Shown here: in pieces, positions 1-13,200 of the stretch
How the letters are laid out: the number at the start of each line of letters is the position of its first letter
Position numbering within the stretch: the first letter of the stretch is position 1
The notes under the pieces: model-generated
What the model saw: the letters and a program-made list of their open reading frames with translations, nothing else
Databases searched by the model: none
What the model was told of the DNA's origin: nothing
DNA from: Deuterostichococcus epilithicus
Lineage: Eukaryota > Chlorophyta > Trebouxiophyceae > Prasiolales > Stichococcaceae
Assembly: GCA_033439295.1 (NCBI GenBank)
Contig: JAVTLE010000010.1
Location: 1,860,001 to 1,924,000 of the forward strand
DNA length: 64,000 nucleotides
Direction of reading: 5' to 3'
Position numbers and translations under genes: made by a program

Positions 1-199
1 GCAGGCCGTAATCGAGGAGGCTAGAGGTGCTCGTCACCATTTCAAGGAGGGGATGTAGTAGGATCTAGCGTGACGGGCCAAGTCAGCTGCAGGAGCAGCG
101 CCTCGGCCTGCCGTCATCTGGCTCGCTCGAACAGGCCGGCCCGTCTCATCTTCAGTTCTTCACTGAGCCTCGCTTCCAACAAGCTGGCACTGTTGTGCC

Positions 200-3100
200 T
201 CAGCGCCCCGCCTGTGCCCAGCTTCGGGACTTGCCCCGCAGCGCGTGCGCCGTCAGACTTGCCGCTGAGCCCGTGCCCGGGCCAGCCTCCCATCGTGGCT
301 GGGGTCCCGCCGGCCGCGCCATGACTGCCACGGCTGCTGCCGGTGCCGCCCGCGGGGGCGGGGGCGGCAGGCCCCCGCGNCACAGCACCAGCGGCAGCGC
401 CTCGATGAAGGCGACGCACAGCGCGCCCAGGCTCGCCAGGCTCAGCAGCGGCCGCAGCGACGCGCCGCCGCTGGCCAGCAGCTGCTGCCAGGCCGCCTCG
501 TGGCGGCACGCGGAGCCGCGCCGCCCGTCCTGTTGCAGGCGGCACTTCGGCTCAGGGCTCGAACCAGGGACGGGAGGTGTCAGGTCGGGGCTGCCGTGCA
601 GCGGCCGGTCACTGAGACTTGCTAGCAAGTGCGCTCCGAGGGGCTGAGGTTCAGCAGCAGGCGGGCAGCAGAACGAACAGGTGCGAATACAGCTAGTCTC
701 GTTCATACATGATTGCTGCCGAGAGGGCGCACCTGCTGCTGCTTCTCGGGCACAGGGTCCTGCGCGCTCAGAGCACGGGTGATGAGCACGCGCGCCTGCG
801 CCGCGAGGCCGGCATCATGTCCCAGCTGCCTGCCGGCGGCCTGCGCCCCAGCCCGCGCCCGCGGCGCCGGCCACAGTGTGGGGACGACCTGCACGGCGGC
901 CGGCGCCTGGCTGCTGACGCCGACGACGGCCGCCGCGGCAGGCGCCACGTCGGCAGCCGCTGCGCTGCTGCAGCGCCAGCAGTCTTCCGAGCGCCGGCGC
1001 GGCGGCGCGGGCGGCGGCGCCCACAGCTGGCTGACGTCTGACGGCGCGGGGTGCGCCTCGTACGCTGGGCTGTCCGCAGGCTCCGCCAGGAAGAAGCCGC
1101 CGCTGGCGGCGCTGCTCTCGCCGCCAGAGGCTTGCTGCGAGAGGCAGGTGCAGCACGGCGCATGGCCGGGCTTGCAGGCGGCGGCGGTGCCGCTGCTGCT
1201 GGTCGGGGGCCCAGCTGCCGCGGCCGGCGGCGCCGACATCTACGACACCGCCGCGGCGATGGCCGCCAATGAGGGCGGCGGGCCGCCGCCCGGGCGCCAG
1301 GCGACTGCGCCGCCCAGCAGCCGGCCGCCGCTGCGCCGCGTGAGCGAGTCGCTGGCGCAGCAGCTCGCGACAGAGTGCGCGCTGCCATGGGCATGCGCCA
1401 CGGAAAAGGCCCTCGTGCGGATGGCGGGCGCCTCGCTGCCGGCCGCGGCGTGCGCGATCGCACGCATCATTGCCGCATGCAGCCCGGCGCCGCCGCCCTG
1501 GGCGCGCGACGCAAACTGCGCCGGCTTCTGGCCGTCCTCGGTCTCCAGGCTGAAGTATGCCGACGGGCCTGCGGGGGGATATATGCCTGGACAGATGAGC
1601 AGGATGAGTGCGAAGTGACTGGTTGCGGCAGCCACGAGCTGGTGAGATGCGAGAGGTGTGTGGCACAGGTTAAAGGTGATGTGGCTCTACGTTGCTGCGG
1701 CCATCCGAAAGATCTGCACACCATTGGAATCACCACCACCCTTGACGATTGTGCCGCAGCCGGCAGGCGAGGCGGCACGCTGCACGGTGACAGAAGTCAC
1801 ACAACAGGCAACTGGGACGGCAGTCCGTCCCTGCAAGATGGAATGCACTCCCCTGACAGGAAATCACGAGAGGTCATCTGCCCTGTGCCACGAGAGGCGG
1901 GGCGCACCGGGTTCTGTGTGGTGCGCCAGCAGCAGCGCGACTGCGCCGGCGTCGGGCAGCAGTGCCGCCAGGTGCAGCGGCGTCAGGCCGAGCGGGCCGC
2001 CCACCCGCCCGTCCCACGAGTGCTGCTGCTGTTGGCCCCACTCCAGCAGAACCTGCGGGCGAGACAGGACCTGAGGAGGAGCAGTCGTCGTGAGCTCGGG
2101 GACACACTGGGCGGGGGGGGCCCTAAGGAGTCTGCTGGCCTGATCCACCGGCTCTGTGTGTGCGACGGTTGGAACACCAGGGACTCCCGAACTCAGAGGA
2201 ATACCTCCCTGCCACCAACCTTCCTCTGGTGATGCAGGCTGCCAGGACGCCACCTCCTCAAAGCCTGCCGTTCTGTGCGGGCATGTGCCTGCCTTGCCAT
2301 CAGGTGGCGCAGTGGGTGCACCGAGCAGGCTGGGCTTTGAGGAGGGCTCGTGATCCCGGCTTTCATGGGCCCTAAAACCCTGACGCACCTCCACCATGCG
2401 CATGGAGCCGGAGGCGACGGCCAGGTGCAGCAGCGACCAGCCGTCCGCGGGCGCTGCGCAGGCGGACAGCAGGCCAGGGACGCCGTCGACGCCGCGCGCC
2501 GCCACCGGCAGCAGGATGGCGGCCAGTGCCCACAGCCCGCGCTTGCACGCGTACGTCAGCAGCCTGATACAAGTGCAGCACATCGCAAGAGTCGGCTTAC
2601 ATGAGACAGGGCATGGTGGCGGGCCAGCAGTGATGTAGCCTCGCAAGAGTTTCGCATGGTTGACCTTCTGGAAACAATGAGCTGTCTTGGTCAGCGTGTC
2701 ATAGAGCACATATGCCATGATGCGAGCCCCAAGAACGACCACCAGACCATGCCCATCCTGTCGAAGCAAGCAGTGATGCTTCCGTCAAGCACTGTGGCGC
2801 CGTCTCGCCTGCGGGCGGTGGCGAGCGCGGCGTGGATGGACAGGCACGCGGGGTCGGGCGCGGCGGCGGTGGTGGCCCCGGCGGCGGCGGCGGCCCGGCG
2901 CCTGCCGCCGGCGNCGGCGGCAACGACGCCCACGTCCGCCAGGAAGCCGTGCCGCTGCTGGGCCGGCAGCCCCTCCACGACCGATGCCACCTGGGCGCGG
3001 GCCGCGCCGCCGTCCAGCACCGCCACGGGATGCGCCTCGCCCATGAAGGCGCCTGCAACAGGGGCGTGGCCGGGGCGCATCGGTGGGCGGCGCCACTCAA

Positions 3101-6100
3101 AAGCGCCTCCAGCAGCACCCGGTGTCTGTCGGCGGGAAGGGGGAGAGAGAGCGCTGTACCTGCTCATTCATGTGCATTTGCTGTCCACCCCCCGAGCGGC
3201 GCGACAGCTGCGGCAGTCCACTGCGGCAACCAGCAGCAGCCTGGGGAGGCACAGGCGCAAAGGCGAGAGCAGGCGGAGCGGCGCCCGGGCGCGGGCGTGC
3301 CCGGCAGCAGCACAGCGCAGCCACCTCGAGGGCAGCCCGGCAGCGGGGCTGAGGCGCAGCCGTGCCATGCGCCCTTACCCGTGCTATGCTGACCATGCCA
3401 AGGCTGGTGCATGCAGGGCTTGCGATCTCACCACGCTGAACTTCCACGTGCAGCAGCCCGGCGGCGACGCCCTCCGGCAGCCGCAGGCGCACCACCTCCA
3501 CACCCGCGACCGCGGCGGCGGCTGCCATGTCCGGGTCCGTCGGCAGCACCTGGTGCGCGAAAGGCGGCCGTCGATGTGTGTGACCGTGTCTGTGACGAGC
3601 GTCTGGGAGCTCTGCTCGATCGTGAAAGCCCCGGGTTGGCCGTCGGGGCGCAGGGTGTGCAGCAGCGGCGCATGGTAAGGGCGCGGCATGTATGGATTCT
3701 GGCGGCTGCTCGACCGAGTTGACTCGGCCTTTGGGATCAGCGCCAGGGCTCGGAGAGCACAGTGGCGCTGCTGCAGGGTGAAAACCAGGGCGGCGGGAGG
3801 CGCACCTGTGCGTCGATGTAGTGGCCGTTGGCGCGTGCGAGCACCGTGCAGCCGTCGCCCGTGATGTTGTAGCCCAGCACAATGAGCACCTGCGCCGAGA
3901 ACAAACGCACATTGAACGCACACGCGGCTCCGACTGCAGCACTGGCCCAACAGGAAGCGGCGCACTGCAGGAGTCCACAAGATGCGGGCTTTCCTTCCGC
4001 AAACGGACCTGAACCTTGGAGGGCAGAGACGAAGACTTTTAGGGTTTGGGACTGACCTGGCTGGCGGCGCCGGCAATGGCGGTGGGGTCGATGCGCAGGA
4101 TGTGCGGCAGGGTGGGGCCGCCGTCAACGCCGGCGGCGCCCGCAGCCGCCGCAAGCTCCGCCGCAGTCCAGTGGTGCGCGATCTGGCCCGCTTTGACCAC
4201 CGCCACCTCCCCCAGCAGCTGCACGATCAGCAAGCGGCTGGCCCAGGTGCCCGGGTCGCCTGCCGGTCAGAGAATTCGCGCAGCCACATCAGCCAGGGTT
4301 TCTGGAGGCACAGCCGTCGAAGTCTGGGAGCTCTTGCCATGCAGGCTGCCGGGCCGAGAGGAGCCTGGTGTTGTACCGGAGTGCTGGCGCTGCTCTTGCC
4401 TGCGGAGTGCACCGTGCTGTGCCAGTAAGGGCAGCCTCAGGCACAGCCCATGCGCGGCAGGGTGCAAACATCGACATCGATGCCTGCACTCTGGATGTTT
4501 CATGGAAGCAGTGTGCGCCGTCCCCAGCACAGGGCAGACAGCAAGTGGGCATTGGCCAGATGTCATTCGCTTATATCTGCCAGTGGAATCATATGGTCAT
4601 ATGGCCTCATTGCTGCTTTGCACAACTGCTGTCCACAGCTGTATGCCGTGTCCAGCACAGCTCATTCTGCCACAGCTGTGTCACAGCTGTGCAATCATGC
4701 AGGTGAAAGATTGACTCATGGTCAGAGGTGATTAGTAACAACATTGTGCTTGCTGTCAGGCAAGTGGGTACAACGCTGTCCAGGCTCGCAGTAGGATGAG
4801 TGTGAGTACAGGTGCTACTGCAGCACACCAGGCAGAGAGACCAGTGCCAGCCGAAGCTTTGGCTTCGTATCATCCAGTACGACGGGTGTTGTGTACCAGT
4901 CAGTACAAGACTCAGGCTTTACTAAGCGGCTTCCGCTGCCTGTTTGGGCCGATTTTCTTCACTTGTACAAGCGCTGGAGAACTACTGCAGCAATGAGCAG
5001 CACCGCCATGCAGGCATGGGGACTGCACGGCCACGGCTCAGCTACACTGGCGAGCGTATTTGCAGAGGTAACACCCTGGGCTCCCAGGCGGTCACCACCG
5101 TCCCAGCTCATCTGCCAGGCAAAGCGAGCGCAATGTCCAGGGCTCTGAAGCCGTTCCGAGCTCAGTGGTTGGTGTAGTGGTTGGTGTAGTGAAAGGCCGC
5201 GCACGTTCGAGGAGGTGCTTGACGGCGCCCCGCAGGTTGTGGGCGCCGCCATCGGTGGCGATGGCGGCGGCATCCACCATGGTCTGCAGCGTCACGTGAA
5301 CGCACCCCGGCCGCATGTAGCCCTCCACCCCTGCGTGCACGACAAAGGGGTTGTAGTCGGCTTTCTCGTTGTCCCAGAAACCGGGGATAGCCTCTTCGAT
5401 CATCCACAAGCGCCGCCCAAGCCGAATCGTCCTGTCTATGCGCGCCTGCTGCGGCGTGCAGCGACATTCGCTGCCGGCAGATGGCTGCATCGCAGATGTG
5501 CAGGTATCGCATATAAGGGGGAGGGGGAAAGAGGGGCCAGCCTGACTGCACCAACCGAGACACAAGAGGCAGGAGCTGCGCAGGTTCGCCTAGCTGCCAC
5601 TTTGGCAGGAAAGCGGGCTGCAGCGGGGTTGCACGCAGTGAGTGACGCTGCAACCCCACCTGTGGGCGCGGTCTGCAGCCAGCCGGTGAGCTGGTCGCGC
5701 AGGTCCGCCGGCAGCTGCGCCGGCGTGCAGTCGAACAGCTTGACCGACAGGCGCAGCAGGAAGTTCTGCGGGAAGTAGTCGGTGCTGGGGCCCGCGCCGC
5801 CCGCGTTGACTGCGCCCTGCTGCGCCAGCAGCGACATTGCGCGGTCGTAGCTGGCCGAAGGACCAGCCGCCTCCGGCACGCCTGCATGCAAGATATCGAA
5901 AGCGCCTGTGAGGTGGGGCTGCACACAAGAGGATAAACCTGCCAAGACGGTGTCAACTCTTGCTCTTGTTCAGCCCTGGGGTCGTGCGGCCCTGGGGTCG
6001 TGCGCTCAAGTGCGATGCAAAATCCCAGAGACCCCAGACCCGGGGATGTCCTGCACTTGGGCGCAAGCATGGGCACGCTCCGGATTGACTTGGCCGGCAG

Positions 6101-8918
6101 CTCTGGCAATGGGGCCAGCACGCCAGCACGCTCGACCATGACATGCTGCATCATCATGTGCAATGAACTCGCACCCGGCACGCCATCGTAGGCACGGAAG
6201 CCAGGGCGGGCAGCCCACACAGCGGCGGCGGCGGCGGCGGCTGGGTCGGCGCCGAATGACTGGAAGCCCTGCCCCTGCTGCTGTTCGAGCCCCGCCCGCA
6301 GCGGGTGCTGATGCTGCTGCATGACGTCCTCGGCCAGCCTGCGAGCACCGAATTGTGGCATGAGTTCGGGTGCTGAACCTTGCTGTTTGTGTCAAGCCCT
6401 CGCTTTGCTTGAACGAGGCACCAAAAGGATGCATGCACGCAGCGGATGCTGGGGCCAGGCAATTCACGACTTCACCATATGCACTGTCCCTGCTGCCGCT
6501 TCTGCCACTCAGATGCAAGGCTGCAACTGGCTCTGTCAAGAAAAGCGCACCGGCCGAACTGCGGGGCGTTGCTGTAGGCTTTGGACAGTGAGTCTGTGGT
6601 GAAGGCGGAGCTGTGTGAGCCGCCCGGCAGCCGGCCTGTCAACCAGTCCGGCCGCCCGTACGCCTCCGCGCCAAACCCGTAGGCTGACTGGAAGTCCTGC
6701 GGCAGGTAGATCGAGTGTATTGGTCAGGGCTGCAGGGCTCACGACTTCAGCAATAAGCTTCACGCCGCACGATGGGCGGCGAGCCCGGCAGGCAGTGTGC
6801 ACGCAGGCACGCTGCTGCAGCCTGTCTCGCTACCTGTGCGGGGGCAGCGCCGCCATACGCCGGCTTGGCCGCGGCCGCCGCCAGTTCGTGCGCGTATGCT
6901 GGCGCGAAGCTGCGCAGGAAGTCCGCCTGGCTCTGCGCCAGACCGCCGGCGACGCCGCCGCCGCCGGCCGGCGCCGAGTGCTGCAGGCCCAGCGACGCCA
7001 GGCGGTGGTTGTCGCCGCCGGCGGACAGGGTGGCGGTCGAAGCGAGGTCGGAGCCCTTCTGGCGGCGAGCCGGGCGCTTGGCGTGCGGCGAGGAGTCGCC
7101 GTCGTTGTCGGGCACAGTGCGGTCGCCGCGCCCGTTCCTGGGGCTGTCCTCGGCACTGGAGCCCTGCGCCGCCTTCTTGCTCGCCAGCTTGCGCCGCCTG
7201 CAAATAGTCCATGTCCGAGGTTATGAGCAAAGCACGGCTTACTACGCATGTCACGAGTGCTGTGCGGCAGGCAGAGCACAAAGAGGTCGACGTCATCAGG
7301 TAGGAGGGGGTGATTGGCAGTCGCAGGTTGAAAATGGCTCGAGCTGCAGAGGTAGAAGTAGTGCAGGTGTCCTGCTTCATTCGCAAAGCATGTTAAGAGC
7401 ACGAAGCGATGACAAACAATGATTACCACTGCTAGACCTGTCGCTGCTGTTGGACCTAGGCCTTGTTACTCGTCGACAAGTGAGGACCTGCAGCACTGGA
7501 GTGGTACATGCATGGCACAGAGGCCGGCAGGCGGGCGCACCGGGCATTGTGCTTGACGAGCTGCGCGCGGCAGGAGCGCTTGCCGCTGTCAAAGGCGGAC
7601 AGCTGGTGGCAGCGCCCGCACTGCTGGCAGAAGCGCTGCAGCGTGCCGTGGCGCATGAACGAGGGCAGCTTGATGTGGACCTCGCAGATGCGGCAGCGCT
7701 GGTGGTACGTTGTCAGGCCACCCAGGTCCCGCCCACAGTCCTCCACCTGAAAGATGCAGCGGGTGTTCCATGCAGCGACAGAATCGAGCCAGTGTGTCCA
7801 GGTGCAGGCACAACACAAACCAGGGCCCCCTCACCTGCCGCCGCGGCTGCACAAGTTGCTGCACAGTCACAGTGGGCATACCGGGGAGCTGTGCGCAAAC
7901 AGCATGTCCGGGAGGGGTGCATGCCTGGCAGATGGGGACACCAGGACGCGGCGCCGGCGCCTGCCACGCGTCGCCGCTGCCGGACTTGTCCGAAGCGTCA
8001 TTGCCCGATGCCTGTGCCATGCCAGTCAAATCTCACAAGTTTGAGCCTGCCTGATGCTTGCCAGGAGCCCCCGACTGCAACGAGCTCTTATGAAAGCAGC
8101 TCATGGCTCCCTGAACTGCGCCCGCGCTCATGCACTGCCTTTGCATGCAGATACGAACAGGCCTGAAAGCATGCTGCAGCCGAAGGGAGGTTGGGCCCAC
8201 CTGCGGCGACTCGCCATCAGGCTGGATGGCCGTTAGGCGCAGCGTGCGCTTGCGGCGCGAGCCCTTGCGCTCGGCGCCGCCGTCGGCTGGCGCCGCCGCG
8301 CCGCCCCGCGACGGGCCCGCTGCTGGCCTGCTGCCGCCCGCCACGTGGTCGGCCTGATCCGCCACGTCCGCCAGCGACTTGAGTCTGGGGGAGTCCATGC
8401 TGGAGATCTGAGCGGCGCTGTCCGCCGACTCTGTGGCGATGCGCGTGATTGTGGGCGCGGGCAGCCGCGTCAAGAGCACCGGCTGGTGGCGAGACTCCGT
8501 AGGCGGCACCAGTCCCGTGGGCAGCGCTGTGAGGTTTGCCGCGTCCCAGACCCAGTCGCGGGCGTCCCAGGGCGCGCTGGCAGCACCTGCAAAAGAATTT
8601 TGTGCGGCAGCATCGTCGGTGGTTGTTTTGGGCTGAGACGAGGGTTGGGCTGCAAGCTTGTTGGGAGGATGCAGACGAGTACCACTATGATGCAAGCCTG
8701 ATGCGGGCAGCACCTGGCAAGAGGTGGAGGTTGAGGCCGCGGGGCTGGCCTGACGCCTTGCCGCCCGGCTCCGGTGCGGCCGCAGCACCAGAGGGCTGCC
8801 AAGCGGGAGCTGACTGCGAGGCGTTCGCCGGCTCTAAGCGCCAGGCTGTGAGCGAGTTGTCCGCTGGAGCACGCACGCTGTTATCCGACGACGGCTCAGG
8901 CGGCTGGCTCCAGCTCAT
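200..8918 (-). CDS. SBP-box transcription factor with ankyrin region and C-terminal membrane segment (SPL1/12/14- or CRR1-like)
   Basis: Nuclear DNA-binding regulator; the SBP domain binds GTAC-core sites (family knowledge). Phase-consistent exons on the minus strand: 8918-8714, 8586-8201, 8011-7925, 7746-7541, 7197-6834, 6696-6551, 6338-6175, 5881-5660, 5330-5205, 4259-4057, 3889-3806, 3549-3432, 3052-2809, 2563-2389, 2052-1908, then from 1568. The N-terminus has the family's WDARDWVWD motif. The SBP domain (about residues 223-300) keeps both zinc sites (C, C, RIC, EVH; then CQQC, CH, SC) and ends in a basic NLS (NARRRKLASKK). Later come the conserved SVKLFD, GYMRPGCVHVTLQ and GYNITGDGCTVLARA-like blocks, two ankyrin-like stretches (GLTPLHLAALL, GWSLLHLAV) and a hydrophobic C-terminal segment (RPLLSLASLGALCVAF), as in plant SPL1/12/14. 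Exons between about 1240 and 200 are not resolved. The Cys-rich tail of Chlamydomonas CRR1 is not evident. Two introns appear to use GC donors. One N lies near 380 and another near 2914. Confidence 0.88.
5164..5190. repeat. Short tandem repeat, 12-bp unit
   Basis: The unit AGTGGTTGGTGT repeats about two and a quarter times in the intron beside the exon ending at 5205 of the SBP-box gene. It looks like simple slippage. Confidence 0.7.
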
Positions 8919-10248
8919 GCCGTGCCATCAGTGTCCGCCTGTGGGCCAGCAGGGCTCCGAGCACGTGAGAGTGCGACTTGCAGGGTTGAAGGACCAGCAA
9001 TGGGTGGCAGCGGGCTGCCTGCAGGCGGGCTCAAGGCCGTGCGCTGGCGGATGCCTCATCCCGGAGTGAGCTTACTACAGCTGCCCGATAGGGCACCTCT
9101 GGCGCAGCGACGCCCACGACCGACTGCGCGGCCACTGGCGGCAGCCACCAGCGGATGGGTTCAGCGATCGATACGCCGGCCGGCGGATCAAGGCCTGGGA
9201 GGGCGCTGGTGCCACTTCGTGCAGGACACCTCCGCAGGTTCATGAACCGTCCTGGCTACGGTTGTACCAGTCGAACGCTGCGATCGGCGGCTCAGCGACA
9301 GAGTTGCTGCACGCGCTGCGTTGCGCTGCCACAGCTGGCCCCGCAACTGTCCCGCAACGCCCACAACTCCAGCTAAGGGCCCGGCACCCCAGCGCCCAAC
9401 AGCAGAGGCCAGGCGACGAACAAGCTTCGCCCGCGGCTCGGCTGCAAGAGGCAGGACTGGTGCCACTTTTCAGCTGACCCGCCGTGGCAGGGATCGCGGC
9501 GGGCAAAGCAGCCTGTGCCGGTACCCCTGCCGCGCCAAGCCCGCCAGGGCCAAGCCGCCGGAATCTGGCCGTTTGGGGCGGAGCTGATTGAGGCAGGCGC
9601 CGAGGCCCCGAACCAGCCGCCCCGAGACCACCGGCGCACCGGGAGCTCGTCCCCTGAAGGCCGCAGGGGATGAGGGCAGCCCAGCGTACCAGGTCGACGT
9701 TCTTTTGCCTGCAGGCGGAGCCCAGTACCGGAGGTCGCATGCACAGCGCCACTGGGTGCGCACGCGTACCTTGCCGGTGCACGCTTCGCTGCCCTCCCTT
9801 CCTCCCCTCCTCTCCCTGTCGCCCTGCCGGTGACGTCCTGCACGACTCCGCTTTGTCACTTATCCGCGAGGGCGAAGCGGCGGCGTTGTGCACCCCGAAA
9901 TGCGGGTGATGGTCCGGGGCGAATCAATCCTCAGAGCTTTCTCGTGTTCCAAATGGCAATCTGCTCGCGCCGCAGACGGGAGCAGCAGTCGTCACTGCTG
10001 ACCAGCAAGATCATTCGTGCAATTGAAATGACAATGAATTCCTTTTCGTACCAACAAACATACACCCTGGATGAGCTTATTTGTTGGAAGAGCGATTCCG
10101 GCCCAACTGCCTTGCACTTCGCGGCGACTGCAGCAAGGCTTGGCGTGTCGAGCGGCTGCCCTTGTGACGGCAGGATCGGAAAATTTGTGCGATCGCTCCG
10201 AAAGCAGAACTCCGACACTGGGCAAGTCCCGCACAGCGATCGCGCAGC
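8919..10248. other. Intergenic, divergent 5' regions
   Basis: This stretch separates the SBP-box gene start (minus strand) from the RlmI-like gene start (plus strand). It should hold both promoters and leaders. Open frames here are GC-driven and show no recognisable domain; no gene is called. Confidence 0.5.
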
Positions 10249-13200
10249 ATGGCGCAGTCCGGCCGTTGCGTGGCGGTGCTGGTGGATTGCAGTGTTGGGA
10301 GGAGTATGCGCTCCTGCACATTCCTGGCGCAAGCGCGACTGCGCCCAGGCGGCGGCTGCAGCGGCAGGCTCGGGCGCCAATCGCTGCCGTCGCAGCACCC
10401 AGCATGTCGCTGCCAGGCGACGCTAAGCTCAGTTGAACAGGCTGCAGAGTCGAGCAGGGCAGCACCTGCGGCTATGGAGCCGGCGCCAAATGCCCTCGAC
10501 GATGCCGCGGAGCAGCGCGGCGGTGCGGACAACCCTTTCGGCAGCCTGACTGTGCGCCAGAGGCGCCGCAGCCGCGGCAGCTGGCGGATTCCTGGCCATG
10601 CCAACTGCTCTGCAGGTCGCACGCTGCATTGGAACTTCTCCTTGAAGCCGCGCACATGCACGCCACACCTGACTGAGTGCGTCTCCGTCAGTGCAGGCAT
10701 GGCCCGGGTGGTGCTGAAGCGCGGCAAGGCGCGGCTATTCAAGGACGGTCAGCCGATGGTGTACTCGGGGGCCGTGGACAGAGTGGTGGGCCGCCCGCCG
10801 CCAGGCGCGGGCGATGCGGTGCTGCTCGCTGACGGCTCGGGCGCGACCATCGGCTGGGGCGCCTTCAACCCCAGCAGCATGTTTCGCGTCAGGTAGGCTG
10901 TCATTGCCGGCAGCATTTTCCGTGTCAGCATGTTTGGCATCAGGTGGGCCTTCAACCCCAACAGCATGGTCCGCGTCAGATGAGCCTGCACAACCCCAAC
11001 GGGATGTTCCATGTTGGCCCCGCTCTTCATGCTCTGGCAGCCACGACTCCCAGCAAACGCTGCAGGCAGTTGGTGTCGGACTGGCAGCTTTGGCGGCAGA
11101 CAGACGTGCCGAGTCATCTGAGGTGTCTCCGCCACAGCACAAAAGCGCAGCCTGCAGCCAGAGCTGAGGAGAATACGCACCAAAACGGAATGCAATCTGC
11201 CCACACGTGGTCCCCTGCAGGGTGCTGCAGCTGCTTGCGGACGCCACAGCGCGCCCCGAGCTGGCGTGCGATGTCCCGGCGCTGCTGCGCGCGCGCATCC
11301 GCGACGCTGCGTCGCTGCGCGGCTCTCTCGGCCTGCCGTCGGACCGCACCAGCACCTACCGCCTGTGCAACAGGTCGGTTTGGCACAGCCTCTAAGACCT
11401 CAGACTCGCTGAAGCTGTAACGCGACTGGCACCGTGGCTCGGCGCATGTGCAAACTTACAGCAGCACAGCATTGCATGCGTCGCGATTCGTGACGCCTCA
11501 AACAGTGGCTTCCAAGACGCACGACAACACACACGCTTGTCCCCGCAGCAACTGGTGCAATTTTGCCACACAGCGAAGGTGACCGCCTGTCGGGGCTCGT
11601 TGCCGATGTCTTGGGGAGCACCATCGTGGTGTCCTCCTCATCCGCCTTCATCGAGAGGTGAGACTGTCTAAACCCTGCGCCAACGGACCGCACGGCCCCA
11701 CATGTCCGCCGTCAGAATCTCCGCCATCTGGTGCTCGCCTGCTGCTGCTAGGGGCCGCTAGCCGTCTGCTCAGGGGAAGAGCCCCCACACAGCAAGGTTG
11801 GAGACGGCTGCTAAGCTCAATGGCGCAATGCTCTCGACGTCAACCCGAAGTAGCCCAACGAGCCAGACAGGCTCATTTGCTCATCGGGCGCCCGCCCGCC
11901 NCCCCCGGGCGCAGGAACAAGGCGCTGGTGGCGGATGCCCTGCATGACGTCACCGGCCTGAGCGACGTCGTGTGGCGGCCTTCGGGCGACATGCTGCGCG
12001 AGGAGGGCTACGAGGCTGCCTCGGAGGCGAACGCCGAGGCTGGGGTATGGCCTCTGCCTCCAGATCTCGGAGCCCACACGCTGGCGCAGACGCAGCACGC
12101 CGCCGCATGCGTGTGCAGATGCCTGTCACCAGGGTGCACGAACCTTGCAGTGCAGCGCGGGCGAGATCCTGCAGAGGAGTGAGCCAGCCTTCCCAGAAAC
12201 GACGCATTATGTTGTGACCGGGCAGGCGCGGGAGCCGGCGGAGATCCTGGAAAATGGGGTGCGGTACCTGGCCTCGCCCTGGGGCCAGAAGACAGGTGCA
12301 GCCTTGTTTTAATCCTGCGTGTATTGTGCCGACGTCAACGCCTGGCAGCTCGTTGCCAGATCCCAATAAGCGATTTGGTGAAACGAGACGGGCTCAACAC
12401 ATGGCGGTGGCCCACCAACCTGTCATTCAGTCCGGGCACATGGTTCGAAAACCGTCCCTCCGCTTGTCCAGGCTTCTACGTCGACCAGCGGGACAGCCGC
12501 GCGCTGGTGCAGCAGCTGGCGCCCGGCAAACGGGTCCTGGACCTGTGCTGCTACACTGGCGGCTTTGCGCTCAATGCGGCTGTGGGCGGTGCGGCGTCCG
12601 TCACAGGTGCGAAGCAGCAATGCTCTTGCTTCTCGAGAGTTGCTGGAGGGACTAGCTGAGCCACGTAGCGCATCCACCCCCTCCTGCCAGGACGACGATG
12701 GTGGGCTTCTTCCTTCTTTGTCCAAGCTATACAAGGTCAATTGCTTTTTACCTAAAGACGGCAGCATCGCGAGCGCCAGTCCTGCACACACGCAGGCGTC
12801 GACTCCTCGGCGCCGGCGATTGAGCTGGCGCGCCGCAACGCGGGCCTGAACGGCCTGGCGGACGGCGCGGTCGACTTCGTGCAGCAGGACATCACGAAGT
12901 TCATGCAGGCGAGACCACCAGTCGTCGTTGTCTATGGACGAGATCCACTCGTTGTTGACTGTGTTGATCTCCATCCGAGACCTTGCACAGTCGATCGCTT
13001 TGAGGGGAGCACACATTTCCCCGCCGGCTGACTGAAATTGTGGACCTCAGGCAGCCGCCGCGGAGGGGACCACCTACGACTTCATCATCCTAGACCCGCC
13101 CAAGCTGGCGCCGAACCGCAAGAGCCTGCAGCGCGCCATGCGCAAGTGCGTTGCTGGCAGTTTTGAGTTGTGGCAGCGCACGAGCGGCTCTCTCCCTGAC

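Noticed and set aside
713-1666. Long overlapping open frames on both strands over the SBP-box gene's 3' part
   Set aside because: High GC makes long shadow frames. Only the frames continuing the SBP-box protein have family similarity, and even there the splicing is unresolved.
9240-9893. A 217-codon open frame on the minus strand upstream of the SBP-box gene
   Set aside because: Its composition follows the local GC content, it has no motif, and it falls in the expected leader/promoter of the divergent pair.
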